NCBI GenBank assembly: GCA_003142255.1 | Contig: PLLO01000006.1 | Span: 318,182 to 382,181 of the forward strand | Source of the DNA: Bacteroidales bacterium | GTDB lineage: Bacteria > Bacteroidota > Bacteroidia > Bacteroidales > VadinHA17 | Direction of reading: 5' to 3' | Length of the DNA: 64,000 nucleotides | In this document: in pieces, positions 18,300-27,534 of the stretch | How positions within the stretch are numbered: the first letter of the stretch is position 1 | Layout: each line of letters opens with the position of its first letter | Program-made: the position numbers and the translations under genes | The notes under the pieces: model-generated | The model's database searches: none | Told to the model about the DNA's origin: nothing | The model's input: only the letters and a program-made list of their open reading frames with translations

Positions 18300-19379
18300 T
18301 TATCGTTTTATCCTCGCGTTGCCTTTCCAGATGCTCCAGACCTGTTCTTCATCGGCAGGCTGGCCATAATCAGTAAAAACTGTTGTTGCAAGAGCACCGG
18401 TAGCCCATCCGAACTGGATCCATTTTTCCGGTTCCCATCCCTTCAGTATGGCATAAAGCAATCCTCCCACGAACCCGTCTCCGCCTCCAATGCGGTCGAG
18501 AACATGTATTTCGCGGGGTTCTACAACATGCCAGTTGTCACCCTCAAGCATAATCGCTCCCCAGAGATGTTCATTAGCGTTTATCACCTGGCGCAGGGTT
18601 GTTGCAAAAACTGATGCATTCGGGAATGTCTTTTTTACCCTGCTGATCATTTCCTTGAAGCTCTCTATTTTGGCAGCAAGATCTTTTCCACCCTCTTCCG
18701 GACCCTTGATTCCCAGGCAGAGCTGAAAATCTTCCTCATTGCCCACCAATATATCGGCAATGCCTGCAATCTCCCTGAATATGGCAGCCAGATCTTTTTC
18801 GCGGTTCTTCCAGAAGGTAGCCCTGTAGTTAAGGTCGAATGCTATGCGGGTTCCATGTTTCTTTGCAGCTCTTGCCAGCTCAAGACAGAAGTTGCCTGTT
18901 TCGGGCGACATGGCGGCGATTAATCCTGAAAGATGCAGTATCTGTACACCTTCGGTTACAAAAAGGCGATTAAGATCGAAATCCTTAACGTTCAGTGTTC
19001 TTCCCACTTCACCTGCCCGGTCGTTATGTACTCTTGGCCCGCGTGATCCATATCCGCTGTCGGCAATATTGAACTGGTGCCGATAACCCCATGGGCCACC
19101 CTGCTCAACCTCAACACCTTCATATACAATATGCCTGCTGCTGAGATCATCTTTGATGAATCTTGCGATCGGGCTCTCTTTTACAAAAGTTGTGAGCACC
19201 TTGACCGGAAGTCCGAGATAAGATGAAACACTTGCTACATTTGTTTCAGCGCTGGTAGCCTGCATATGGAACATATTGCTGCAATGAACGGGCTGACCGT
19301 TTAAAGGTGTGATTCGTACTCCCATGCTCGAGGGTACAACCAGTGACCACATGAAATCTTTCTTAAGTTCTATTTTCAT
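18300..19379 (-). CDS. PfkB-family sugar kinase (2-keto-3-deoxygluconate kinase-like)
   Basis: A 359-residue ribokinase-like (PfkB) kinase. The N-terminal half carries the substrate-lid region, and the C-terminal GGGDGFVGGLLYAIL is the anion-hole and catalytic-Asp motif, here in the variant DRIGGGDGF instead of DTxGAGD. The LVGNEEDFQLCLG segment is typical of KDG-kinase-type members. It follows pgi by 28 bases on the same strand, so the pair likely forms an operon. KDG kinase (KDG + ATP to KDPG) is the most probable function, but PfkB substrates are hard to predict, and no KDPG aldolase is adjacent. Confidence 0.8.
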   Translation of the reverse strand: MKIELKKDFMWSLVVPSSMGVRITPLNGQPVHCSNMFHMQATSAETNVASVSSYLGLPVKVLTTFVKESPIARFIKDDLSSRHIVYEGVEVEQGGPWGYRHQFNIADSGYGSRGPRVHNDRAGEVGRTLNVKDFDLNRLFVTEGVQILHLSGLIAAMSPETGNFCLELARAAKKHGTRIAFDLNYRATFWKNREKDLAAIFREIAGIADILVGNEEDFQLCLGIKGPEEGGKDLAAKIESFKEMISRVKKTFPNASVFATTLRQVINANEHLWGAIMLEGDNWHVVEPREIHVLDRIGGGDGFVGGLLYAILKGWEPEKWIQFGWATGALATTVFTDYGQPADEEQVWSIWKGNARIKR

Positions 19380-19407
19380 AATGATTATACTTAAAACAGC
19401 TTAGTAT

Positions 19408-20751
19408 TTATTTTAATCTTTCCTTCAGTTTCTTGCCGGCTTCTTCAAATCCGGGTTTGTTAAGCAGTGCGAACATATTTTTCTTATAAGCTTCAACTCC
19501 GGGCTGATCGAATGGATTGACATCAAGAATATATCCGCTTACGGCACAAGCCAACTCGAAAAAATAGATCAGTTGCCCGGTGTAGTACTCATCAAGCATC
19601 GGGATCTCTATTTTTATTACCGGGACATTGCCATCATTATGGGCGAGGATAGTTCCGGTTTCGGCATTGTGATTTACCTCGGAGAGTCTCTTCCCGGCAA
19701 GGTAATTAAGCTGGTCGGAATCATCTTTTTCAAGCGGGATAATAAGTTTCTTCCCGGGTTCCTTTACCGAGATAATGGTTTCGAATAGGATCCGCTGCCC
19801 ATCCTGGATGTATTGTCCCATCGAATGGAGATCAGTTGTGAAGTCAACGGAAGCAGGGAAAATGCCTTTCCCGTCTTTCCCCTCACTCTCGCCAAAGAGC
19901 TGCTTCCACCATTCTGAGAAATAGTGAAGCTTTGGCGTAAACCCGACGAGTATCTCAACAGGCCTGCCGGTCCGAAGGACCAGGTTTCTTGCCGCAGCAT
20001 AGATCAGTACTGGGTTGGCAGCGCCATTTTTATTATTAACTGTTGCTTCCTCCATGGAAAGAGCACCTTTAACGAGCGCTCTGATATCGATCCCGCTGAC
20101 TGCAATTGGAAGTAAGCCGACGGGAGTAAGGACAGAGTACCTTCCTCCGATATTGTCAGGGATCACGAATGTCTCATATCCGTTTGTTTCTGCGAGAGAC
20201 CTTAATGCACCCTTTTTTTCATCGGTAATTGCCACTATCCTTTCAGCAGTCTTTTGCTTGCCTATTTTCTTTTCAAGATTATCCTTCAGCATTCTGAATG
20301 CAATCGCAGGCTCAGTGGTTGTGCCTGATTTGGAGATTACAATTATTGAATAGTTTCTGTCTTCAAGTATTTCGAGCAGATCCGACATATAATCCTCACA
20401 AATATTCTGTCCGGCAAAGATTATCTCATGATGTTTTTTCTTTAAAAGCGGAGTAAAGGAATGGGAGAGAGCTTCGATTACTGCTTTTGCACCCAGGTAT
20501 GATCCTCCTATGCCAATAACAACTGTTGTATCGGAAACAGACCTGAGCTGTTTTGCTTTTTTTTCAATCTTATCAAACTGAGCAGCTATATCACAGGGAA
20601 GGGTGAGCCAACCAAGAAAATCGCTCCCGGCTCCGGTGCCTTCCTTCAGTATCTCAAGGTGCCGTACCGATTGCTGGGCTAAAGCAAATACTTCTTCAGA
20701 GGGGACAAATCCCTCTGCATTTTTAAGGTTTATGCTTAAAATATCTTTCAT
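19408..20751 (-). CDS. pgi: Glucose-6-phosphate isomerase
   Basis: Interconverts glucose-6-phosphate and fructose-6-phosphate. With the start at 20751 the protein is 447 residues, typical of the short bacterial PGI type. SIS-domain motifs include [26 protein letters not shown] and [14 protein letters not shown]; the [13 protein letters not shown] segment is a family signature. The frame opens to an ATG at 20787, but that codon sits inside the TAnnTTTG promoter box (20785-20792), so the ATG at 20751 ([10 protein letters not shown]) is chosen. First gene of a pgi-sugar kinase operon. Confidence 0.95.
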   Translation of the reverse strand: MKDILSINLKNAEGFVPSEEVFALAQQSVRHLEILKEGTGAGSDFLGWLTLPCDIAAQFDKIEKKAKQLRSVSDTTVVIGIGGSYLGAKAVIEALSHSFTPLLKKKHHEIIFAGQNICEDYMSDLLEILEDRNYSIIVISKSGTTTEPAIAFRMLKDNLEKKIGKQKTAERIVAITDEKKGALRSLAETNGYETFVIPDNIGGRYSVLTPVGLLPIAVSGIDIRALVKGALSMEEATVNNKNGAANPVLIYAAARNLVLRTGRPVEILVGFTPKLHYFSEWWKQLFGESEGKDGKGIFPASVDFTTDLHSMGQYIQDGQRILFETIISVKEPGKKLIIPLEKDDSDQLNYLAGKRLSEVNHNAETGTILAHNDGNVPVIKIEIPMLDEYYTGQLIYFFELACAVSGYILDVNPFDQPGVEAYKKNMFALLNKPGFEEAGKKLKERLK

Positions 20752-20784
20752 CTGGTTTAAATTTTCGAAAATTCCTAAGGTATA

Positions 20785-20792
20785 CAAAGTTA
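20785..20792 (-). promoter_or_regulatory. Bacteroidota -7 box for pgi
   Basis: TAACTTTG on the minus strand matches TAnnTTTG and lies directly against the T-tract of the terminator of the upstream gene, so it restarts transcription right after termination. It rules out the 20787 start of pgi. Confidence 0.6.
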
Positions 20793-20793
20793 C

Positions 20794-20822
20794 AAAAAAA
20801 CCGTCAGGAACGACCCTGACGG
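20794..20822 (-). terminator. Rho-independent terminator of the head-GIN lipoprotein gene
   Basis: Read on the minus strand, an 8-bp stem (arms at 20815-20822 and 20801-20808, 6-base loop) is followed by seven T residues (20794-20800). It lies 37 bases past the stop of the head-GIN gene. Confidence 0.88.
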
Positions 20823-20858
20823 CTTGTAATAAATGTGATATATATAATTGAGAAGAGA

Positions 20859-21584
20859 CTACTTTTTATGAATGCCGCCGGCACTGGAAGCATGTGCGTC
20901 AATAAGCCTGGGATCTCCCTTATAATTTATATCCCCGGCACTTGAGGCCCTTGCCGTAAGCTTGTCGGTTACGAAGACATCTGCATCACCAGCACTTGAA
21001 ACTGAAACATCTGCCTCTCTGGTCTTTAGATTGTATGCATAAAGATCGCCTGCGCTGCTTAAATCTGCCTCAAGCATATCAGTTTCACCGGTAAGGGAGA
21101 TATCTCCTGAGCTGCTGCCATCAACTTTAATTTCTTTTGCATATACCTCAAGCCTGATATCGCCTGCACTGCTTGCATTCAGTTCGAGATTATCAGTTTT
21201 TACCGGCGTTACACCCACAATATCTCCTGCACTTGTAGTGGAAAGCGATTTTATATCCTTCATGGTTACATAAACCCTTTTTCTTTCAGCTTCGCGGATG
21301 TTAACATCATTATCAATACGAATGTAAAGTTCATCGCCCCTGATTTCTGTAAGAATATATTGGTGAAGGTTCTCATCAGCTTCAACAGTAATGCTCATAT
21401 TGTCGCCCTGTGACAGGTATAAGTCAATTCCGGTGCTGACTTTTACACTTGTAAATGATCCGGCTGTACGTTCCTTTTTCACAACATTTCTGTTGCCGTA
21501 AACAGCCCTGCGGAACTGTCCGTTTATACATGCTGTTGCTGCCAGGCAAAGAATGATTACTGTAAAATACTTCAGGTTTTTCAT
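20859..21584 (-). CDS. Head-GIN domain lipoprotein (DUF2807)
   Basis: A 241-residue putative auto-transporter-adhesin head-GIN protein, a common Bacteroidota envelope family. The signal peptide ends in lipobox LAATA-Cys19. The mature part is a right-handed beta-helix built from repeats with the core SSAGD (about eight copies such as [27 protein letters not shown]), the hallmark of DUF2807. It is probably tethered to the outer or inner membrane. It has its own terminator, so it is monocistronic. Function unknown; adhesion is only the family label. Confidence 0.88.
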   Translation of the reverse strand: MKNLKYFTVIILCLAATACINGQFRRAVYGNRNVVKKERTAGSFTSVKVSTGIDLYLSQGDNMSITVEADENLHQYILTEIRGDELYIRIDNDVNIREAERKRVYVTMKDIKSLSTTSAGDIVGVTPVKTDNLELNASSAGDIRLEVYAKEIKVDGSSSGDISLTGETDMLEADLSSAGDLYAYNLKTREADVSVSSAGDADVFVTDKLTARASSAGDINYKGDPRLIDAHASSAGGIHKK

Positions 21585-21683
21585 GGTTTATATTTTTAAT
21601 TTTTGAATGTTCTGATAAAAAGACATGGATAATTTCTGTTTGTTGCATAAACCCTGAATAAAAAAATAAGTATTGGTAATCAG

Positions 21684-22021
21684 GAGATTCCTCATTCCGC
21701 CTGCCGGCTGATTCATTCGGAATGACGACTCAATTAAGTTTATTTAAGCAGTGGTAAATCGAAAAGATTCCTCATTTCGCTGCGCTTCATTCGGAATGAC
21801 AGTTCATTTATTAGTATGGGGGGAAGGGAAGGCGATTCGCCTGAGCGAATCGCCTTCCCTTCCCCATATTACCCCAAAGGATCTGTCATTCCGAGCGCCA
21901 GCGAGGAATCTCCCTGATCAATTACTTCATTCTCATTAATTTCATTATGTCATTCCGAGCGAAGCTTTTCCTATTTCATAACCGGTTTATTCTATGGAGT
22001 CATTCCGAGCGAAGGAATCTC
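21684..22021. repeat. Cluster of short dispersed repeats (GGAATC/CATTCCGAG type)
   Basis: Five related units occupy the 514-base spacer before the GH95 gene: 21684-21726 and 21765-21800 in one orientation (gagattcctcatt...tcggaatgac) and 21885-21914, 21949-21966 and 21999-22021 in the other (gtcattccgag...gaatctc). Each unit is itself an imperfect inverted repeat. The same units recur at 63855-63957. They do not code, and no transposase or RAYT gene is nearby. Beyond them and the hairpin at 21820-21865 I see nothing else in this spacer. Confidence 0.8.
21820..21865. repeat. Perfect 46-base hairpin with 21-bp arms
   Basis: Arms 21820-21840 and 21845-21865 are exact reverse complements, with a CTGA loop. 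It sits between units of the short-repeat cluster. There is no T-tract on either side, so it is not a typical terminator. Confidence 0.92.
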
Positions 22022-22098
22022 ATTATTCAATTACGACATTTAAAAACGGGTTGAATAAGTTTTGTATCTTAGTGAATTACCCGAAAATACAACCGGAG

Positions 22099-24429
22099 AT
22101 GAAGAAAATATTGATCATATTGCTGACAGTCTGTGTCTCTCAGGTATTTGAAATATGCCTTGCTCAGGAAGGGAACAGGCTTAAACTCTGGTACGAAAAG
22201 CCAGCTTCTGTATGGGAGGAGGCACTCCCGATAGGTAATGGCAGGCTTGGAGCTATGGTCTTTGGCGGGCTTGAGACAGATCATATCCAGTTTAACGAAG
22301 AGACGCTTTGGTCTGGCGCACCTCATGATTATTCCCACCCGGGAGCTTACAAATCGCTGGCGGAAATAAGGGAACTCTTATGGCTTGGAAAACAAAAGGA
22401 AGCTGAAGACCTGGCGCTCGAAAAATTCATGAGCGTTCCGCTGAGACAGGAGAAGTACCAGCCTTTCGGGGACTTATGGATATGCTTCCCGAAACATAAA
22501 AACATTACCGGTTACAGAAGGGAGCTCGACATCTCAAAAGCTATTTGCTCAACATCTTTTAAAGCCGGCGATACAACTTATACGAGAAGGTATATCGCAA
22601 GTTTCCCTGATAATGTAATTGGTGTCAGCCTGACATCTGACAGGAAAAAGGCACTCTCGTTCGACGTTATTCTTACTGCGATTCATGAGGGTGCATCAGT
22701 TATGGCTGCCGAGGACGGGATCATTGAATTAAAGGTAAAAGTGAAGGATGGCGCTCTATTCGGAACTGCCATTGCAAAGGTCAGGATAAAGGGTGGAAAG
22801 ATTTCGGTAACTGCCAATAAACTGCATATTGAAAAAGCCGATGAGGCAATAGTGTGGCTTGCAGCTGCAACAAATTTCATCACCCCTAAAAATGTTTCAG
22901 GGAACCCTGAATCACTCTGCTTTAATTGTCTGAATGCTTTGGGCAATAAATCATTTGAGAATGTTCAAAAGGCTCATGTGCTTGATTATCAAAAGTATTT
23001 CAACAGGTTTTCAATTGACCTCGGGACCTCTGGAAATGAAAACCTTCCGACAGATGAAAGGATTAAGGATATTCCAGAAAAAATGGATAATTCCCTTGTC
23101 GCCCTTTATGTTCAGTATGGACGCTATTTGCTTCTCTCAAGCAGTCGTCCCGGGACATACCCGGCAAACCTCCAGGGAATCTGGAATGATAAGCTGAACC
23201 CTTCCTGGGACAGCAAATATACAGTCAACATTAATACTGAAATGAACTACTGGCCTGTAGAGGTACTGAATATTGCAGAGTGCCATGAGGCATTGTTCAA
23301 AATGATAAATGAGGTTGTCCCTTCAGGAGAGAAAGTTGCCAGGGAACATTATAATGCCAGGGGGTGGGTCCTTCATCATAACACCGACCTGTGGAGAGGC
23401 GCTGCACCTATAAATGCCTCAAATCATGGCATCTGGGTATCAGGCAGCGGCTGGATGGCGCAGCACTACTGGGAGCATTTCCTATACAGCCGCGATATTG
23501 GTTTCCTGTCTGCCACTGCATGGCCGGTAATGAAAGGTGCTGCAATGTTCTATGTCGATTTTTTGGTGAAGGATCCCAAGACCGGATGGCTTGTTTCGGC
23601 TCCTTCTAACTCACCTGAAAACGGAGGTCTCGTATCCGGTCCCACAATGGATCATGAGATTATAAAAAGCCTGTTCAAAGCATGTATTGAGGCCTCTGAA
23701 ATACTGGGCCGCGATAAACAGTTTGCCGATACTCTGAAGCAAAAGCTTCAGAATATTGCCCCTTACCAGGTTGGCAAATTCGGACAGTTGCAAGAGTGGA
23801 TGGACGACATTGATGACCCGAATAACAAGCACAGGCATGTTTCCCATCTCTGGGGAGTTTACCCAGGGAAAGAGATCAACAGGGACGATACTCCCGACCT
23901 TATGAAAGCTGCCAGGACATCACTTATTGCCAGGGGAGATGAAGGAACCGGATGGAGCCTTGCATGGAAGATCAATTTCTGGGCCAGGTTCCTTGATGGA
24001 AACCATGCCTGGAAATTAGTCCAGATGTTATTAAGACCCCAGGGTATATCCGTTACCCAGGCAACAGGCGGCGGATCTTCAGGAGGTGGTTCATATCCCA
24101 ATCTTTTTGACGCTCATCCTCCTTTCCAGATCGACGGTAATTTCGGCGGTTCTGCAGGTATTGTCGAGATGCTGATGCAGAGCCACCTGAAGTCGATTGA
24201 TATTCTTCCGGCCCTGCCTGACGGGCTCCCTTCAGGACATATCAAAGGCATTCGCGCCAGGGGCGGCTTTGAACTTGAGATCTCCTGGGAAGGAGGGAAG
24301 CTTGTTTCGCTAAAGGTAACTTCAAAAGCCGGTTTGCCCCTTAACTTAAGATATGGCGATAAGGTTTATTCTTCTTCAACTAAAAAAGGAGAGATTCTGA
24401 AATTTGATGGTAATCTCAAAAGGATCTGA
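22099..24429 (+). CDS. GH95-family alpha-L-fucosidase (periplasmic)
   Basis: Glycoside hydrolase of family 95, whose members release alpha-1,2-linked L-fucose or related L-galactose by inversion. After a signal peptide (MKKILIILLTVCVSQVFEICLA) comes the diagnostic LWYEKPASVWEEALPIGNG, then FNEETLWSGAPHDY, LQGIWNDKLNPSWDSKYTVN, NTEMNYWPVE, SNSPENGG, DEGTGWSLAWKINFWARF and IDGNFGGSAG. These cover the N-terminal beta, linker and (alpha/alpha)6 catalytic domains. The frame runs up to 21994, but the ATG at 22099 starts a proper signal peptide; that gives 776 residues. It probably feeds the FucI/FucK pathway encoded at 32.7-36.5 kb. No SusCD pair is adjacent, unusual for a polysaccharide locus. Confidence 0.92.
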   Translation: MKKILIILLTVCVSQVFEICLAQEGNRLKLWYEKPASVWEEALPIGNGRLGAMVFGGLETDHIQFNEETLWSGAPHDYSHPGAYKSLAEIRELLWLGKQKEAEDLALEKFMSVPLRQEKYQPFGDLWICFPKHKNITGYRRELDISKAICSTSFKAGDTTYTRRYIASFPDNVIGVSLTSDRKKALSFDVILTAIHEGASVMAAEDGIIELKVKVKDGALFGTAIAKVRIKGGKISVTANKLHIEKADEAIVWLAAATNFITPKNVSGNPESLCFNCLNALGNKSFENVQKAHVLDYQKYFNRFSIDLGTSGNENLPTDERIKDIPEKMDNSLVALYVQYGRYLLLSSSRPGTYPANLQGIWNDKLNPSWDSKYTVNINTEMNYWPVEVLNIAECHEALFKMINEVVPSGEKVAREHYNARGWVLHHNTDLWRGAAPINASNHGIWVSGSGWMAQHYWEHFLYSRDIGFLSATAWPVMKGAAMFYVDFLVKDPKTGWLVSAPSNSPENGGLVSGPTMDHEIIKSLFKACIEASEILGRDKQFADTLKQKLQNIAPYQVGKFGQLQEWMDDIDDPNNKHRHVSHLWGVYPGKEINRDDTPDLMKAARTSLIARGDEGTGWSLAWKINFWARFLDGNHAWKLVQMLLRPQGISVTQATGGGSSGGGSYPNLFDAHPPFQIDGNFGGSAGIVEMLMQSHLKSIDILPALPDGLPSGHIKGIRARGGFELEISWEGGKLVSLKVTSKAGLPLNLRYGDKVYSSSTKKGEILKFDGNLKRI

Positions 24430-24460
24430 TTTTATATATTTATGTTATTTTATTAATACC

Positions 24461-24556
24461 CTCTTCCCAGCCCCCGCCGAAGCGGGGCAGGCTTTCCCCC
24501 ACGGGGGAAGGAGTAAGAAATAAAGCTTCACGCTTTACGGGACGGGAAGGGGGTCA
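24461..24556. repeat. GC-rich hairpin repeat (copy B)
   Basis: It contains a GCCCC/GGGGC hairpin, a TTCCCCC-AC-GGGGGAA hairpin and a short AAGC/GCTT hairpin. The 21-base segment 24494-24514 is identical to 49922-49942 in copy D. It lies between the convergent GH95 and ABC-2 permease genes. Confidence 0.7.
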
Positions 24557-24562
24557 TCCTGG

Positions 24563-25699
24563 CTAATGCCATTTGAATAATTTGAGTCCTGCCATAAAGA
24601 AGATAACACCGGTTGCAATGAGTATCATAACCGGCAGGACCACCTGCGGGTAACCGGCACCTTCATTGAAAATGCTCCTTATCCCGTCTGTCAGTATCGT
24701 AAGCGGCAGCTTATTTATAATCTGTATGCTCCAGTCAGGAAAATTATGATAGCTGAAGAAAATACCCGAAAGCACCATCATTGGCGTTACGATGGCATTT
24801 ATCAGCCCGTTCCCGACTTCAGTATTGGAGGTATGGCATGAAACGAAAACAGCTATTCCGGCAAATGCTATATTTCCGGCAAGAAAGAGGAGTATCATGG
24901 CCGATATGCTCCCCTGGATGGTTATATGAAAAGCGATAATTGCAAATAAAATCAAAACGATAGCTTCGACAAAATTCATTGCTATCCTTACAGTTATGAG
25001 AGCGATGAGAAAATGAGATTTCTTCATCGGTGTTGCGACGAGACGGCGCAGCAGCTTTTTTGACCTTTTTTCAATGATCCCGTAGCTTATTCCCCACATT
25101 GCCGACATCATGATGCCCATTGTTAAAAGACCCGGCACAAGGAAATCAATGTATCGCGTACCTTTAATTGTAAGCGGCTTGATCTCAGCCGATTTTTCTT
25201 CAGCAATAACGTCGCCAGACCCTATAGCGCTGCTGAGCTTGAGGTAGGTAAGCTCTGCATCTGAATTCATCGGATCGAAGTGATATTGCGCATGCCCGTC
25301 ATTGCCGGTAAGAATAAGGTTTATCGTTCCTCTTTTCAGCAGGATCATTGCATCATCCCATTTAAGCTCATAGAAAAAGAAAACAGAAGTGCCCAGCTTT
25401 TCGTTTTTTATTTCAAGCTTCCACTTGTAATCTTCCTTTCCGCTTACGGGATTTTTTACACATTTGTTCTCAAGAAAATTATATACCACCGAGCTGTCAC
25501 GCTCAGCAGAGCCAGCTTCACTTATCACTGCCACTTTCCTGATAACATCAGCTTTTTTTGTAAAGGCAAGTCCAAGCCCAACTGTCATAAGGATCGGGAA
25601 CACTATTCCCCAGAACAGCACCCCCGGTTCTCTTATCAGTTCCCGCAAGAGAGACAATGTCAGCAGCCATAGCTGTCTCAATCTTGGAAACCTACTCAT
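24563..25699 (-). CDS. ABC-2 type transporter permease
   Basis: A 378-residue permease with one N-terminal helix (LFWGIVFPILMTVGLGLAF), an extracytoplasmic domain of about 150 residues and five C-terminal helices (from FLVPGLLTMGIMMSAMWGISYG onwards), the ABC2_membrane_3/DrrB-like layout. It overlaps by 8 bases the end of the ATPase gene upstream, so the two are translated together as a two-component exporter. Substrate not identifiable (drug, lipid or polysaccharide exporter families share this layout). Confidence 0.9.
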   Translation of the reverse strand: MSRFPRLRQLWLLTLSLLRELIREPGVLFWGIVFPILMTVGLGLAFTKKADVIRKVAVISEAGSAERDSSVVYNFLENKCVKNPVSGKEDYKWKLEIKNEKLGTSVFFFYELKWDDAMILLKRGTINLILTGNDGHAQYHFDPMNSDAELTYLKLSSAIGSGDVIAEEKSAEIKPLTIKGTRYIDFLVPGLLTMGIMMSAMWGISYGIIEKRSKKLLRRLVATPMKKSHFLIALITVRIAMNFVEAIVLILFAIIAFHITIQGSISAMILLFLAGNIAFAGIAVFVSCHTSNTEVGNGLINAIVTPMMVLSGIFFSYHNFPDWSIQIINKLPLTILTDGIRSIFNEGAGYPQVVLPVMILIATGVIFFMAGLKLFKWH

Positions 25700-26420
25700 T
25701 TATTTTCCTCCCGGTTAATGAAACAAAAAGATCATCGAGAGTCCTGTGGCCTTCAAGCAGCTGGCTGAGCGTTCCCTCACGCAGGATGACGCCGTTATCC
25801 ATAATGATGATATAATCGCAAAGCCTTTCGGCTTCTTCCATATAGTGAGTCGTGAGAATCATTGATGTGTCTGAACCGTCTTTCAGCTTATGCAATATCT
25901 CCCACACCTCGCGCCTGGCGTTTGGATCAAGCCCTGTTGTTGGTTCATCTAGAAGCAAAATTGCAGGTGTGTTTATCAAAGCAAGGCCGAGAGCAAGTCT
26001 CTGCCTTTGTCCGCCGGAAAGATTAACGACATATGCCCTTCTTTTTTCCTCCAATCCCACGAGATCGATTATTTCATCTACTCTTTTCTTTCCCATATCG
26101 AAAAAACTGGCAAAAAGCTCGAGAGTTTCGGTAACCCTCAGCTTATCGATGAACCTTGTCTCCTGGAGTGATAGCCCGATGATCTTGTGAAGCTCATCCT
26201 CGTTCCCTTTCCAGTGTTTTCCTATTATGGTAATATCACCCTTATCGGGCTTTTGTATCCCTTCGATCATTTCAACAAGAGTGGTTTTGCCGGCACCATT
26301 TGGACCAAGGATTGCCACAAACTGTCCTTTTGGAATATTAAGGCTTATCCCTTTTACTGCCTGAACAGTCTTAAAGGATTTCCAGACTTCCCTGACTTCT
26401 ATTACGTTTTCAGCGCCCAT
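25692..26420 (-). CDS. ABC transporter ATP-binding protein
   Basis: A 242-residue ABC ATPase with Walker A GPNGAGKTT, Q-loop near SLQETRF, signature LSGGQRQRL, Walker B ILLLDEPTTGLD and switch His in LTTHYMEEAERL. It is of the CcmA/DrrA type that pairs with ABC-2 permeases, and the partner gene overlaps its end by 8 bases. Upstream, the minus-strand TATTTTCG (one mismatch to TAnnTTTG) at about 20-30 bases may be the promoter. Confidence 0.93.
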   Translation of the reverse strand: MGAENVIEVREVWKSFKTVQAVKGISLNIPKGQFVAILGPNGAGKTTLVEMIEGIQKPDKGDITIIGKHWKGNEDELHKIIGLSLQETRFIDKLRVTETLELFASFFDMGKKRVDEIIDLVGLEEKRRAYVVNLSGGQRQRLALGLALINTPAILLLDEPTTGLDPNARREVWEILHKLKDGSDTSMILTTHYMEEAERLCDYIIIMDNGVILREGTLSQLLEGHRTLDDLFVSLTGRKINE

Positions 26421-26548
26421 ATTTTAATTGAACAGGCGAAAATAAGAATTGTTTAACAAACTATAAAGGTATTTGCATGCAAAGCAGATGAAGGTTTTAA
26501 CATTATTTAGTAGAATTTCCTCTCCGTTTTTCCTAACTTTATAAAAAA

Positions 26549-27531
26549 ATGAGCACAAATAAATCAATAATCCTTCTTTTCTGCCTTGTGACGGTTTTCG
26601 GCTGCAAACCCCGTAAATCAGAAAAATAGCTGAAAATTTACCGGAACCGCCAAAGAAAAGCTTATCAGGCAGTTTCGCCATCAGCGGTGCCTATGCTCTC
26701 TATCCGCTGGTTTCGCAGTGTGCAAATGAATTCATGGCACTTAATCCGGATGTCAAGATTGAAGTTGCTGAAACCGGCACAGGGAAGGGTATTTCCGACT
26801 TGATCGATAATAAGGTTAAACTTGCAATGATCTCGAGGCCATTAAGTGATGAAGAAAAAGAATCCGGAATCTGGGTCGTTCCCGTTGCAAAGGACGGAGT
26901 AGCTCCAATAGTGAATCAGAAAAATCCCTACCTCAGGAATATTCTTCAGCATGGGTTGAGCCCTGATAAAATGCAGAAAGTGTTTACGGGTGATAAATCT
27001 ATGCTTTGGGGTGAGCTTCTCGACACTACCGGCAAAGATAAGGTTATCGTTTATTCACGGGCCGATGAATCAGGTGCGCAGGATCTGTTTGCTGGCTTTC
27101 TTTTCAGGAAAGCATCTGATATGAAGGGGATAAAGGTCACCGGTGATGATGAAATGATAAGATCCGTCCGGGAAAATCCTTTGGCCATCGGATTCTGCAA
27201 TTTTTCATTTGCATTTAATATGTCCTCCGGAGAAAGGAAGGATGGCATTCAGATCGTTCCCTTTGACCTTGACTTTGATAAAACAATTGACAGGAAAGAG
27301 ATTCCCTTTAAAAACTTGGAAACAGCTCACCGAGGCATCTGGTTAGGGATTTATCCGGAAAACCTTTGCAGGGAGCTGACTATTGGTTCATTAGGAAAGC
27401 CGACAGACCCTGCTGTAATTGAGTTTATTAAATATATACTGAGTGACGGGCAGGATATGGTAAAGGGTATGGGCCTATGTGAACTTAACGATGTTTACGT
27501 CAGGTATTCCCTTGATGCTCTTAAACAGTAA
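26549..27531 (+). pseudogene. PstS-like phosphate-binding lipoprotein, split by a one-base frameshift
   Basis: Two frames together make one substrate-binding protein. Frame one starts at ATG 26549 and encodes a lipoprotein signal with lipobox VFG-Cys19, ending at TAG 26627-26629. The second frame is open from 26617 and runs to 27531, encoding SGSFAISGAYALYPL, GTGKGISDL and SRPLSDEE, which match PBP2 PstS-like phosphate-binding proteins. The shift maps to the A5 run at 26622-26626: one additional A would join the frames as SEKIAENLPEPPKK. So this is a recent loss, a sequencing or assembly error, or less likely a slippage site. The first in-frame ATG after the shift (26734) would lack the signal and first strand. 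No pstCAB genes adjoin, so a sensory or scavenging role is possible. It ends 3 bases from the convergent upp. Confidence 0.85.
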
Positions 27532-27534
27532 ATG

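Noticed and set aside
20752..20787. N-terminal extension of pgi by 12 residues
   Set aside because: The start codon lies inside the TAnnTTTG promoter box and 7 bases from a terminator T-tract.
26617..26629. Programmed -1/+1 frameshift in the PstS-like gene
   Set aside because: The A5 run lacks a heptameric slippery site with a strong downstream structure; mutation or sequencing error is simpler, though slippage is not excluded.
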